DNA from: Streptomyces sp. Tu 3180
GTDB taxonomy: Bacteria; Actinomycetota; Actinomycetes; Streptomycetales; Streptomycetaceae
DNA length: 64,000 bases
Direction: 5' to 3'
Assembly (NCBI RefSeq): GCF_009852415.1
Contig: NZ_WOXS01000002.1
Coordinates: forward strand, 5,806,001-5,870,000
In this document: positions 45,775-52,750 of the stretch, one piece after another
Layout: each line of letters begins with the position of its first letter
Position numbering within the stretch: position 1 is the first letter of the stretch
Made by a program: the position numbers and the translations under genes
The notes under the pieces: generated by a model
Told to the model about the DNA's origin: nothing
The model's database searches: none
The model's input: the letters and a program-made list of their open reading frames with translations, nothing else

Positions 45775-47235
45775 CTAGGCCCGGACGGCCTCGTCCCCGA
45801 GCGCCGGACCGGCCGGGGCGTCCGGGGCGTCCGGCCCGGGGGCGTGTCCGGACCGGTCCCGGGGCTGCGGCAGCACCGCGTACGCCACGCCTCCCACCAG
45901 CCCCGACAGCAGGAAGCTGACGTCCACCCCGCCGGTCAGCGCCAGCAGCGGGCCCTCGTACGACGGCAGGGACACGGCCAGCACGCCGACGACCGCGCCG
46001 AGCGCCCAGGACACCGTCGCCGGGACGTTCCAGCCGGCGGTGTACCAGTAGGCCCCGCCCCGCGCGCGGCGGTTGAAGACCTGGAGCGCGTCGGCGTCGT
46101 AGACCCCGCCGCAGCGGGCGGAGCCGATGAGGGTGATCACGGCCCACGGTGTGCCGATCGCGGTGAGCAGCAGCACGAACGACGTCATCGCGTCCTGGGC
46201 CGTCGACAGATGGTGCCCGGCGAACACGCAGGCCGTGGCGATCACGGCGACGACGTACGTGGCCGTCGCGCGGGAGGCGCGCGGCACGATGGCGTCGAGG
46301 TCCAGGCCCATCGAGTACAGCATCAGCCCCGCGTTGCCGACCGAGCCCGCGGAGGCGGCGAGCAGCAGCGGCACCAGGTACCAGGTGGGGGCGGCGTCCA
46401 CCAGCGGCCCCGCGTAGTCCAGGGCCGCGCGGGCCGCGTACGCCGTGAAGGTGCCGAACAGCTGCGGCACCAGCAGGCCCAGCAGCAGCCCCAGCCAGGT
46501 CGCGCGCAGCACCCGGCGCGCGGAGTGGCGGGCCGGGGAGACGTAGCGGGTGTAGTCGCCGAGCAGGGTGATGAAGGCGACCGGCCCGGACAGTCCGGCG
46601 GCCACGGCGGCGAGCAGCCAGGTCTGCCAGAACCCGCCCAGCAGGTACCCGCCGGCCTCCGGCAGCGCGTCGGTGGTGAAGCGCGGGGCGTAGGCGACCA
46701 CGCCGAGCGCCAGCAGGGCCGTCATGCCCAGGGCGAGCACCCGGGACATCGCGAGCAGCACCCGGTAGCCGTACACCGCGCCCGCCACCGTCGCCGCCGC
46801 GAGCAGCCCGTAGACCACGCCGTAGGACACCCCGTTCGCCGGCATGCCGGACAGGCGGCCGAGGACGCCCACCATCACGTCACCGCCGATCCACACCGTC
46901 AGCGCGGTGTAGCCGAGGGCCAGCAGCAGTCCGACCACCGAGCCGACGAGCCGGCCGCGCACGCCGAACTGGGCGCCGGAGGACGTGGACAGGTTCGTCG
47001 CGGTGCGCAGGGAGACGAGCGCCAGCGGCGCGGTGAGCGCCGTCCCGGCCACCGTGCCCGCGACCACCGAGGTCACCGAGGCCCACCAGCCGAGGCCGAA
47101 GGAGGGCGGCAGCCAGCCGAAGACGATCACCCCCAGGCAGAGGTTGGAGCCCAGCAGGATCGAGACGAGGTCGCGTGGCCCGCTGGTCCTCTCCTCCTCC
47201 GGGATGGTGTCGACTCCGCGCTGTTCCATCGGCAT
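45775..47235 (-). CDS. NCS1-family purine/cytosine/hydantoin-type permease
   Basis: A 486-aa membrane protein with about 12 helices. The N-terminal SILLGSNLCLGVIVFGWLPPSFGLGWWASVTSVVAGTVAGTAL and STSSGAQFGVRGRLVGS correspond to the helix 1 and helix 3 signature regions of cytosine/purine permeases (NCS1). GDYTRYVS in the middle is the usual family motif. AAGGAGA precedes ATG 47235. It is divergent from ureAB and shares a palindromic operator type with it, so it probably imports the nitrogen compound that the cassette handles. The exact substrate is unknown. Confidence 0.88.
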   Translation of the reverse strand: MPMEQRGVDTIPEEERTSGPRDLVSILLGSNLCLGVIVFGWLPPSFGLGWWASVTSVVAGTVAGTALTAPLALVSLRTATNLSTSSGAQFGVRGRLVGSVVGLLLALGYTALTVWIGGDVMVGVLGRLSGMPANGVSYGVVYGLLAAATVAGAVYGYRVLLAMSRVLALGMTALLALGVVAYAPRFTTDALPEAGGYLLGGFWQTWLLAAVAAGLSGPVAFITLLGDYTRYVSPARHSARRVLRATWLGLLLGLLVPQLFGTFTAYAARAALDYAGPLVDAAPTWYLVPLLLAASAGSVGNAGLMLYSMGLDLDAIVPRASRATATYVVAVIATACVFAGHHLSTAQDAMTSFVLLLTAIGTPWAVITLIGSARCGGVYDADALQVFNRRARGGAYWYTAGWNVPATVSWALGAVVGVLAVSLPSYEGPLLALTGGVDVSFLLSGLVGGVAYAVLPQPRDRSGHAPGPDAPDAPAGPALGDEAVRA

Positions 47236-47266
47236 GGCTGGTCTCCTTCGGCTGCCGCCGGGTTTT

Positions 47267-47281
47267 TTGAGCGACGCTCAA
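47267..47281. promoter_or_regulatory. palindromic operator upstream of the permease gene
   Basis: TTGAGC-GAC-GCTCAA is a perfect inverted repeat, 32-46 bp ahead of the permease start. Its core GAGCGACGCTC differs at two C/T positions from the palindrome in front of ureAB. TetR-type dimers often bind such sites; the gene at 51099 is the obvious candidate. Confidence 0.65.
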
Positions 47282-47332
47282 TGTGACGGTTGCCCTGGTG
47301 TCCAGTCAACGGTTGGAAAGTGGGAATCTCAT

Positions 47333-47353
47333 GTTTAGAGTGATGCTCTAAAC
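47333..47353. promoter_or_regulatory. palindromic operator upstream of ureAB
   Basis: GTTTAGAG-N5-CTCTAAAC is a perfect 8-bp-arm inverted repeat with core GAGTGATGCTC, ending 25 bp before the ureAB start. It is the counterpart of the site at 47267-47281. Confidence 0.65.
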
Positions 47354-47378
47354 GAGGAAGGCAAGGAGGTGCCCCGCC

Positions 47379-48074
47379 GTGCGACTGACCCCCACGGAGC
47401 GCGACCGGCTGCTGCTGTTCTCGGCCGCCGAGCTGGCCCGGGCCCGCAGGGCGCGCGGTCTCAGGCTCAACGTCCCGGAGGCGACCGCGCTCATCGCCGA
47501 CACGGTGTGCGAGGCGGCCCGCGACGGCGCCCGGCTGGCCGAGGCGATCGAGCGCGCCCGGTCGGTGCTGGGCCCGGACGACGTGCTGCCGGGTGTCGCG
47601 GACGTGGTCACCGAGGTGCACGTCGAGGCGGTCTTCGACGACGGCTCACGGCTCGCGGTGGTCTGCGACCCCCTCGGCGGCGGCCTCGGGGAACACGCCC
47701 CGGGCGCCCTGCTGCCGGGTCCGGAACACGCCGAACCCGAGGCGGCCCTGCGGCTGACGGTCACCAACACCGCGACCGTGCCCGTCTCCGTCACCTCCCA
47801 CTTCCACTTCTTCGAGGCCAACCCCCGGCTCGACTTCGACCGCGAACGCGCCTACGGCATGCGCCTCGCGGTGCCCGCGGGGTCGTCGGTGCGCTTCGGC
47901 CCCGGCGAGAGCGTCGAGGTGGGGCTCGTCCCCCTCGGCGGCGCCCGCACCGCCATCGGCTTCGCCGGGCTGGTCGACGGGCCGCTGGACGCGCCGGGAG
48001 CGAAGGAGGAGGCCCTGCGCAGGGCCGCCCTCTGCGGATACCTGGGAGCGAAGGCTCCGGGAGGCGACCGGTGA
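47379..48074 (+). CDS. ureAB: urease gamma-beta fusion subunit (UreAB)
   Basis: A 231-aa protein. Residues 1-100 are urease gamma (RLTPTERDRLLLFSAAELARARRARGLRLNVPEATALIADTVCEAARDG, then VLPGVADVVTEVHVEAVFDDG). Residues about 115-220 are urease beta (LTVTNTATVPVSVTSHFHFFEANPRLDFDRERAYGMRLAVPAGSSVRFGPGE). Fused UreAB is known in some bacteria. GTG 47379 has AAGGAGG upstream. The stop overlaps the ureC start (GTGA). No ureE, ureF, ureG or ureD gene is present in this window, so nickel insertion would depend on accessory proteins encoded elsewhere. Confidence 0.92.
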   Translation: MRLTPTERDRLLLFSAAELARARRARGLRLNVPEATALIADTVCEAARDGARLAEAIERARSVLGPDDVLPGVADVVTEVHVEAVFDDGSRLAVVCDPLGGGLGEHAPGALLPGPEHAEPEAALRLTVTNTATVPVSVTSHFHFFEANPRLDFDRERAYGMRLAVPAGSSVRFGPGESVEVGLVPLGGARTAIGFAGLVDGPLDAPGAKEEALRRAALCGYLGAKAPGGDR

Positions 48075-49741
48075 ACCCCTACGAGTACGCCGCCACCCAC
48101 GGCCCGCGCGCCGGCGACCGCGTCCGCCTCGGCGACTCGGGGCTGGTGATCCGCGTCGAGTCCGACTCCCAGCGCCACGGCGACGAGTTCCTGGCCGGCT
48201 TCGGCAAGACCGCCCGCGACGGACTGCACCTGAAGGCCGCCGCCGTGCGCGAGACCTGCGACGTCGTGATCAGCAACGTCGTCGTGATCGACGCCGTGCA
48301 GGGCATCCGCAAGGTGTCCATCGGCATCCGCGAGGGCCGGATCCACGCGATCGGCCGGGCCGGGAACCCCGACACCCTCGACGGGGTGGACGTCGTGGTC
48401 GGCACCGGCACCTCCATCGTGTCCGGCGAAGGGCTGATCGCCACCGCCGGAGCCGTCGACACCCACGTCCACCTGCTGTCGCCGCGCATCATGGAGGCCT
48501 CGCTCGCCTCCGGGGTGACCACGATCATCGGGCAGGAGTTCGGGCCCGTGTGGGGCGTCGGGGTCAACTCCCCCTGGGCGCTCGGGCACGCGTTCGGCGC
48601 CTTCGACGCCTGGCCCGTCAACATCGGGTTCCTCGGCCGGGGCTCGTCGTCGCACGGGGCGCCCCTGATCGAGGCGCTCGCCGAGGGCGGCGCCTGCGGG
48701 TTCAAGGTGCACGAGGACATGGGCGCCCACACCCGCGCCCTGGACACCGCGCTGCGCGTCGCCGAGGAGCACGACGTGCAGGTCGCCCTGCACAGCGACG
48801 GGCTGAACGAGTGCCTGTCGGTCGAGGACACCCTCCGCGTGCTGGAGGGCCGCACCATCCACGCCTTCCACATCGAGGGCTGCGGCGGCGGACACGTCCC
48901 CAACGTGCTGAAGATGGCGGGCGTGCCGAACGTCATCGGCTCCTCCACCAACCCCACCCTGCCCTTCGGCCGGGACGCGGTCGCCGAGCACTACGGCATG
49001 ATCGTCTCCGTCCACGACCTCAAGACCGACCTGCCCGGCGACGCCGCCATGGCCCGCGACCGCATCCGCGCCGGGACCATGGGCGCCGAGGACGTCCTGC
49101 ACGACCTGGGCGCCATCGGCATCACCTCCTCCGACGCCCAGGGCATGGGCCGCGCCGGCGAGACGGTCCGCCGCACCTTCGCCATGGCCGGGAAGATGAA
49201 GGCCCAGTTCGGCGCCGACGGGGACGACGACAACGAGCGGGTCCTGCGCTACATGGCCAAACTGACCGTCAACCCCGCCATCGCCCACGGGCTCTCCCAC
49301 GAGGTCGGCTCCCTGGAGGTCGGCAAGCTCGCCGACATCGTGCTGTGGCGGCCGGAGTACTTCGGCGCCAAACCGCAGCTGGTGCTGAAGGCGGGCTTCC
49401 CGGCGTACGGCGTCACCGGCGACCCCAACGCGGCCACCGACACCTGCGAACCCCTCGTGCTGGGGCCGCAGTTCGGCGCGCACGGCGCCACCCCCGCCGA
49501 CCTCTCCGTCGCCTTCGTCGCGCGGGCCGCCCTGGACCAGGGCGACGACACGCTGCCGACCCGCAGGAGAAGGGTCGCCGTGCGCGGCACCCGCGGCATC
49601 GGCCCGGCCGACCTGCGCCGCAACACCCGTACCGGATCCGTCGACGTCGACCAGCGCACCGGCCTGGTCACCCTCGACGGCGAACCGCTGCGCTCCGAGC
49701 CCGCCGACTCGGTCTCCCTCAACCGCCTCTACTTCCTCTGA
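48071..49741 (+). CDS. ureC: urease alpha subunit-like amidohydrolase
   Basis: A 556-aa protein, slightly shorter than most UreC (about 567-573). Nickel ligands are present: THVH (H132, H134), the carbamylated Lys in GFKVHEDMG (K212), LHSDGLNE, FHIEGCGGGH and the Asp in TSSDAQGMGR. The flap normally reads VCHHL; here it is SVHDL, so the flap Cys is Val (314) while the catalytic His (315) and the Arg in RDRIR remain. HEDW is HEDM. The enzyme should bind two nickel ions and may hydrolyse urea or a related ureido compound; the flap and pocket changes make substrate choice uncertain. GTG 48071 overlaps the ureAB stop. aguA follows 8 bp later. Confidence 0.9.
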   Translation: MNPYEYAATHGPRAGDRVRLGDSGLVIRVESDSQRHGDEFLAGFGKTARDGLHLKAAAVRETCDVVISNVVVIDAVQGIRKVSIGIREGRIHAIGRAGNPDTLDGVDVVVGTGTSIVSGEGLIATAGAVDTHVHLLSPRIMEASLASGVTTIIGQEFGPVWGVGVNSPWALGHAFGAFDAWPVNIGFLGRGSSSHGAPLIEALAEGGACGFKVHEDMGAHTRALDTALRVAEEHDVQVALHSDGLNECLSVEDTLRVLEGRTIHAFHIEGCGGGHVPNVLKMAGVPNVIGSSTNPTLPFGRDAVAEHYGMIVSVHDLKTDLPGDAAMARDRIRAGTMGAEDVLHDLGAIGITSSDAQGMGRAGETVRRTFAMAGKMKAQFGADGDDDNERVLRYMAKLTVNPAIAHGLSHEVGSLEVGKLADIVLWRPEYFGAKPQLVLKAGFPAYGVTGDPNAATDTCEPLVLGPQFGAHGATPADLSVAFVARAALDQGDDTLPTRRRRVAVRGTRGIGPADLRRNTRTGSVDVDQRTGLVTLDGEPLRSEPADSVSLNRLYFL

Positions 49742-49749
49742 GGACCCTC

Positions 49750-50799
49750 ATGAACACGCCCGCGTCCGACGGCTTCCGCATGCCCGCCGAGTGGACCCCG
49801 CACGAGCGGACCTGGATGGCCTGGCCCGGCCCCAACCCCACCTTCGCCGGCCCCGGGGAGCTGGCCGCCGCCCGGAGCGCCTGGGCGTCGGTGGCCCGCG
49901 CGGTCCGCCGGTTCGAGCCGGTGACGGTGGTGTGCGGCACCGGGCAGTCCGCCGAGGCGCGGGCGCTGCTCGGTCCCGGCATCGACACGGTGGAGCGGGA
50001 CCTCGACGACGCCTGGATGCGCGACATCGGGCCCACCTTCCTCACCGACGGCCGGGGCTCACTGGCCGCCGTCGACTGGGTGTTCAACGGCTGGGGCGCC
50101 CAGGAGTGGGCCCGCTGGGAGCACGACGCGAAGATCGCCGCGCACGTCGCGGACCTCGCCGGGGCGCGGACGTACCCCTCGGGGCTCGTCAACGAGGGCG
50201 GCGGGTTCCACGTCGACGGCGAGGGCACCGTCCTGCTCACGGAGACGGTCCAGCTCGGTCCCGAGCGCAACCCCGGCTGGACGAAGGAGCAGGTCGAGGC
50301 GGAGATCCACGCCCACCTCGGCACCCGCAAGGCGATCTGGCTGCCGCGCGGGCTCACCGCCGACTACCCCCCGCACGGCTTCGGCACCCTCGGCCACGTC
50401 GACATCGTGGCCGCGTTCGCCCGCCCCGGCGTGGTCGTCGCCCACCACCAGCCGGACCCGGCACACCCCGACCACGAGGTGAGCAAGGAGGTCATCGGCG
50501 TCCTGAAGTCCGCCACCGACGCGCGGGGCCGCCGCCTGGAGGTGGTCGAGGTGCCCGCCCCGACCGTCCTGGAGGCCGACGGCCACTGGGCCGACTACTC
50601 CTACATCAACCACTACCTCTGCAACGGCGGCGTGGTGCTCTGCGGGTTCGACGACCCCCGCGACGAGATCGCCGCCGGCGTCTTCCGCCGCCTCTTCCCC
50701 GAGCGGACGGTGACGCTCGTCGACGCGCGCACCGTCTTCGCGGGCGGCGGCGGCATCCACTGCATCACCCAGCAGCAGCCCAGGACGGCGGTCCGGTAG
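49750..50799 (+). CDS. aguA: agmatine deiminase
   Basis: A 349-aa peptidyl-arginine-deiminase-fold enzyme that converts agmatine to N-carbamoylputrescine and ammonia. MPAEWTPHERTWMAWP at the start, DAWMRDIGPTF, NEGGGFHVDGEGTVLLTE, GHVDIVAAF (catalytic His) and GGGGIHCITQQQP (nucleophile Cys about 338) are all characteristic. It is 8 bp after ureC and clearly in the same operon. The combination suggests that the cassette recovers nitrogen from agmatine- or ureido-type compounds. Confidence 0.93.
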   Translation: MNTPASDGFRMPAEWTPHERTWMAWPGPNPTFAGPGELAAARSAWASVARAVRRFEPVTVVCGTGQSAEARALLGPGIDTVERDLDDAWMRDIGPTFLTDGRGSLAAVDWVFNGWGAQEWARWEHDAKIAAHVADLAGARTYPSGLVNEGGGFHVDGEGTVLLTETVQLGPERNPGWTKEQVEAEIHAHLGTRKAIWLPRGLTADYPPHGFGTLGHVDIVAAFARPGVVVAHHQPDPAHPDHEVSKEVIGVLKSATDARGRRLEVVEVPAPTVLEADGHWADYSYINHYLCNGGVVLCGFDDPRDEIAAGVFRRLFPERTVTLVDARTVFAGGGGIHCITQQQPRTAVR

Positions 50800-51098
50800 A
50801 ACGGACGGGTGAACACACTGCTCTGCGCGGCCCGCGGCCGACGGCTGACCGGGCCGGTCCGCCGGCTCGACGGGATGCCCGGGTACCCGGGCCGGTACGG
50901 CCGGCCCGGCCCGGACGGCCGCCGCCACGGCCCGCCCGGTGCCCCGCGCGGGACCTGCGCGGCCGAACCCCGGCCGTCCGGGGCCCCGTTCGCGCCCCAC
51001 GAGGGGGACCGCGACGCGTACGGGGGGACCGTGCCCGGCGGCGTGCGGATGTGCGCGACCCGGTGCGTCCCGGACGCCGTGCGGCCGGAGGCCGCCGA
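50800..51098 (+). other. 299-bp gap between aguA and a TetR gene, no firm gene
   Basis: A GTG-started frame (50809-51102) is open but Gly/Arg/Pro-rich, lacks a ribosome site and matches nothing I know. I treat it as non-coding spacer. Confidence 0.4.
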
Positions 51099-51701
51099 GT
51101 GACCGCCCGCCGCCGCACCCCCGCGCCGCCCCGCGAGGACGTCCTCGCCGCCGCCATGGCGATGATCGCCGAGCGCGGCCTGGAACAGCTGACCATGGCC
51201 GCCCTCGGCCGGGAGGTCGGCATGAGCAGCGGCCACCTGGTCTACTACTTCCGCTCCAAGGACGAGTTGCTCCTGAGGACCCTGGAGTGGAGCGAGGGCC
51301 GCCTCGGCGCCGAGCGCTCCCGCCTGCTCGCCCGGCCCGTCACCGCCCGGGAACGCCTCGAGGCCTACGTGGAGCTGTACGTCCCCGACGGCCACCGCGA
51401 TCCGCACTGGACGCTGTGGCTGGAGGTCTGGAACCGCTCGCAGAACGCCGGCGCGGACGCCCGCGACCGCCAGGCCGCCATCGAGGGCGCCTGGCACCGC
51501 GACCTCGTGGCGCTGCTGGCCGAGGGCATCTCCCGGGGCGAGTTCCGCCGCGTCGACCCCGACCGTCATGCGGCCCGCCTCCGTGCCCTGCTCGACGGCC
51601 TCTCCATCCACGTGGCGATCGGCCTGCGCGGCACGGACCGGCCTCAAGTCCTCTCCCACGTAAGGGAGTTCCTCGCCGAAACCCTCCTCGCGGACGCCTG
51701 A
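51099..51701 (+). CDS. TetR-family transcriptional regulator, probable regulator of the urease/agmatine cassette
   Basis: A 200-aa protein. The N-terminal helix-turn-helix is REDVLAAAMAMIAERGLEQLTMAALGREVGMSSGHLVYYFRSKDELLLRTLEW. The C-terminal part (WNRSQNAGADARDRQAAIEGAWHRDLVALLAEGISRGEFRRVD...) matches the ligand domain of BetI/TetR_C_6-like regulators, which often sense amines. GTG 51099. The position downstream of aguA and the paired operators before the permease and ureAB suggest autolocal control of the cassette, which is inference. Confidence 0.87.
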   Translation: MTARRRTPAPPREDVLAAAMAMIAERGLEQLTMAALGREVGMSSGHLVYYFRSKDELLLRTLEWSEGRLGAERSRLLARPVTARERLEAYVELYVPDGHRDPHWTLWLEVWNRSQNAGADARDRQAAIEGAWHRDLVALLAEGISRGEFRRVDPDRHAARLRALLDGLSIHVAIGLRGTDRPQVLSHVREFLAETLLADA

Positions 51702-51832
51702 GCCGACGCCCGGGTCGTACTGAACACGTCGGATTGACCCGGTGCCCGGCGGTGCGTTTGGCTCGGGGGAGCCCCCGGCGCGGGGCCGGGGGCCCGGCGT
51801 CCACGGGGAAGCACGGGGGGCAGGGGGGAACC

Positions 51833-52448
51833 ATGCACAGAGCCATGCGGGGGGCGTCCGTCGCGGTGATCGCGGGGGCGATGGCGGTGACGGCGGCACT
51901 GTCCGCGACCGCCGCGCCGGCGCGGGGGGAGACCGAGCGCGTCAACGTCTCCCGCGACCGGCGCACAGGCGTCCGCGGACTCGCGGACGGCGTCGGTGAG
52001 CGGTGACGGCCGCTACGTCGTCTTCGAGTCGGACGCGGACGACCTGGTGCCGGGGGACACCAACGGCCGGGTCGACGTCTTCCTGCGCGACCTGCGCACC
52101 GGCGCCACCGAGCGGGTCTCGCTCACCGCGGCCGGCGGGCAGACGGACGGCGACTCCGGGCAGCCGGTGATCAGCGAGGACGGCCGGCACGTCGTCTTCC
52201 GCTCGGAGGCGAGCGGCCTCGTGGCCGGCGAGACGGCGCGCGGTCCGCTCTTCGCCCGCGATCTGCGCACGGGCGTCAACCGGAGGGTGACCGTCGCCCA
52301 CGACGGCGGCGAGAGCGACAGCCAGTCCTGGTCGGACGCCGCGGTCAGCCGCGACGGACGCGTGGTGGCCTTCGAGAGCTGGGCCACCAACCTGGTCCCG
52401 GACGACACCAACGGCCTGCGGGACGTCTTCGTCCGCCGTCTGCGCTGA
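51833..52448 (+). pseudogene. secreted TolB/PD40 beta-propeller repeat protein, frameshifted
   Basis: ATG 51833 (after GGGGGAA) starts a signal peptide, MHRAMRGASVAVIAGAMAVTAALSATAAPARG, then ETERVNVSRD. The frame then runs to an early stop at 52006. In another frame, from just after the same point, GAQASADSRTASVSGDGRYVVFESDADDLVPGDTNGRVDVFLRDL and two further similar repeats run to 52448. Removing one C near 51959 would join them into about 204 aa carrying three PD40-type repeats (SGDGRYVVFES, SEDGRHVVFRS, SRDGRVVAFES). Function unknown; likely a short extracellular propeller fragment. Confidence 0.72.
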
Positions 52449-52513
52449 GTACCCACCGCCCGCATCCTGAGACGGACGGTGAGCACGGGGGCGGCTTGTG
52501 CCAGACTGCCCCC

Positions 52514-52564
52514 GTGCTCTCGTTCGCCACGATTATTGGCAGCAGGCGCGCCGGTCCGCAGTGA
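52514..52564 (+). CDS. cimA leader peptide with two consecutive Ile codons
   Basis: A 16-residue ORF, VLSFATIIGSRRAGPQ, starting at GTG 52514. CAGACT at 52502-52507 would make it leaderless, since there is no Shine-Dalgarno sequence. The two Ile codons are ATT ATT, which are rare in this genome (ATC is almost always used). About 55 bp after its stop comes a T-tract hairpin, then cimA. This is the layout of an attenuator that senses isoleucine supply. Confidence 0.65.
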   Translation: MLSFATIIGSRRAGPQ

Positions 52565-52618
52565 CCGCACGTACGACACCGTACGGGCGGACACCGTCGT
52601 CCTCGACCCGCGCGCAGA

Positions 52619-52643
52619 CCTCTCGCACCCGCGAGGGGTTTTT
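52619..52643 (+). terminator. attenuator hairpin in the cimA leader
   Basis: CCTCTCGC (52619-52626) pairs with GCGAGGGG (52631-52638), allowing one G-U pair, with a 4-nt loop followed by TTTTT (52639-52643). A further CGTACG-N4-CGTACG hairpin lies upstream at 52570-52585 and could take part in alternative folding. Confidence 0.75.
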
Positions 52644-52750
52644 CTGTTTCCCGGCCCACCCACAGCCGGGAACGGGGCGTGAGGGACCATGGAGGGACGG
52701 TGGAACCGGTCATTCCGGTAGACCGAGATCAACTCAGGAGCCTTCAGACC

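Noticed and set aside
50809..51102. GTG-started 97-residue frame between aguA and the TetR gene
   Set aside because: Low-complexity Gly/Arg/Pro composition, no ribosome site, no recognised domain; likely chance in GC-rich DNA.
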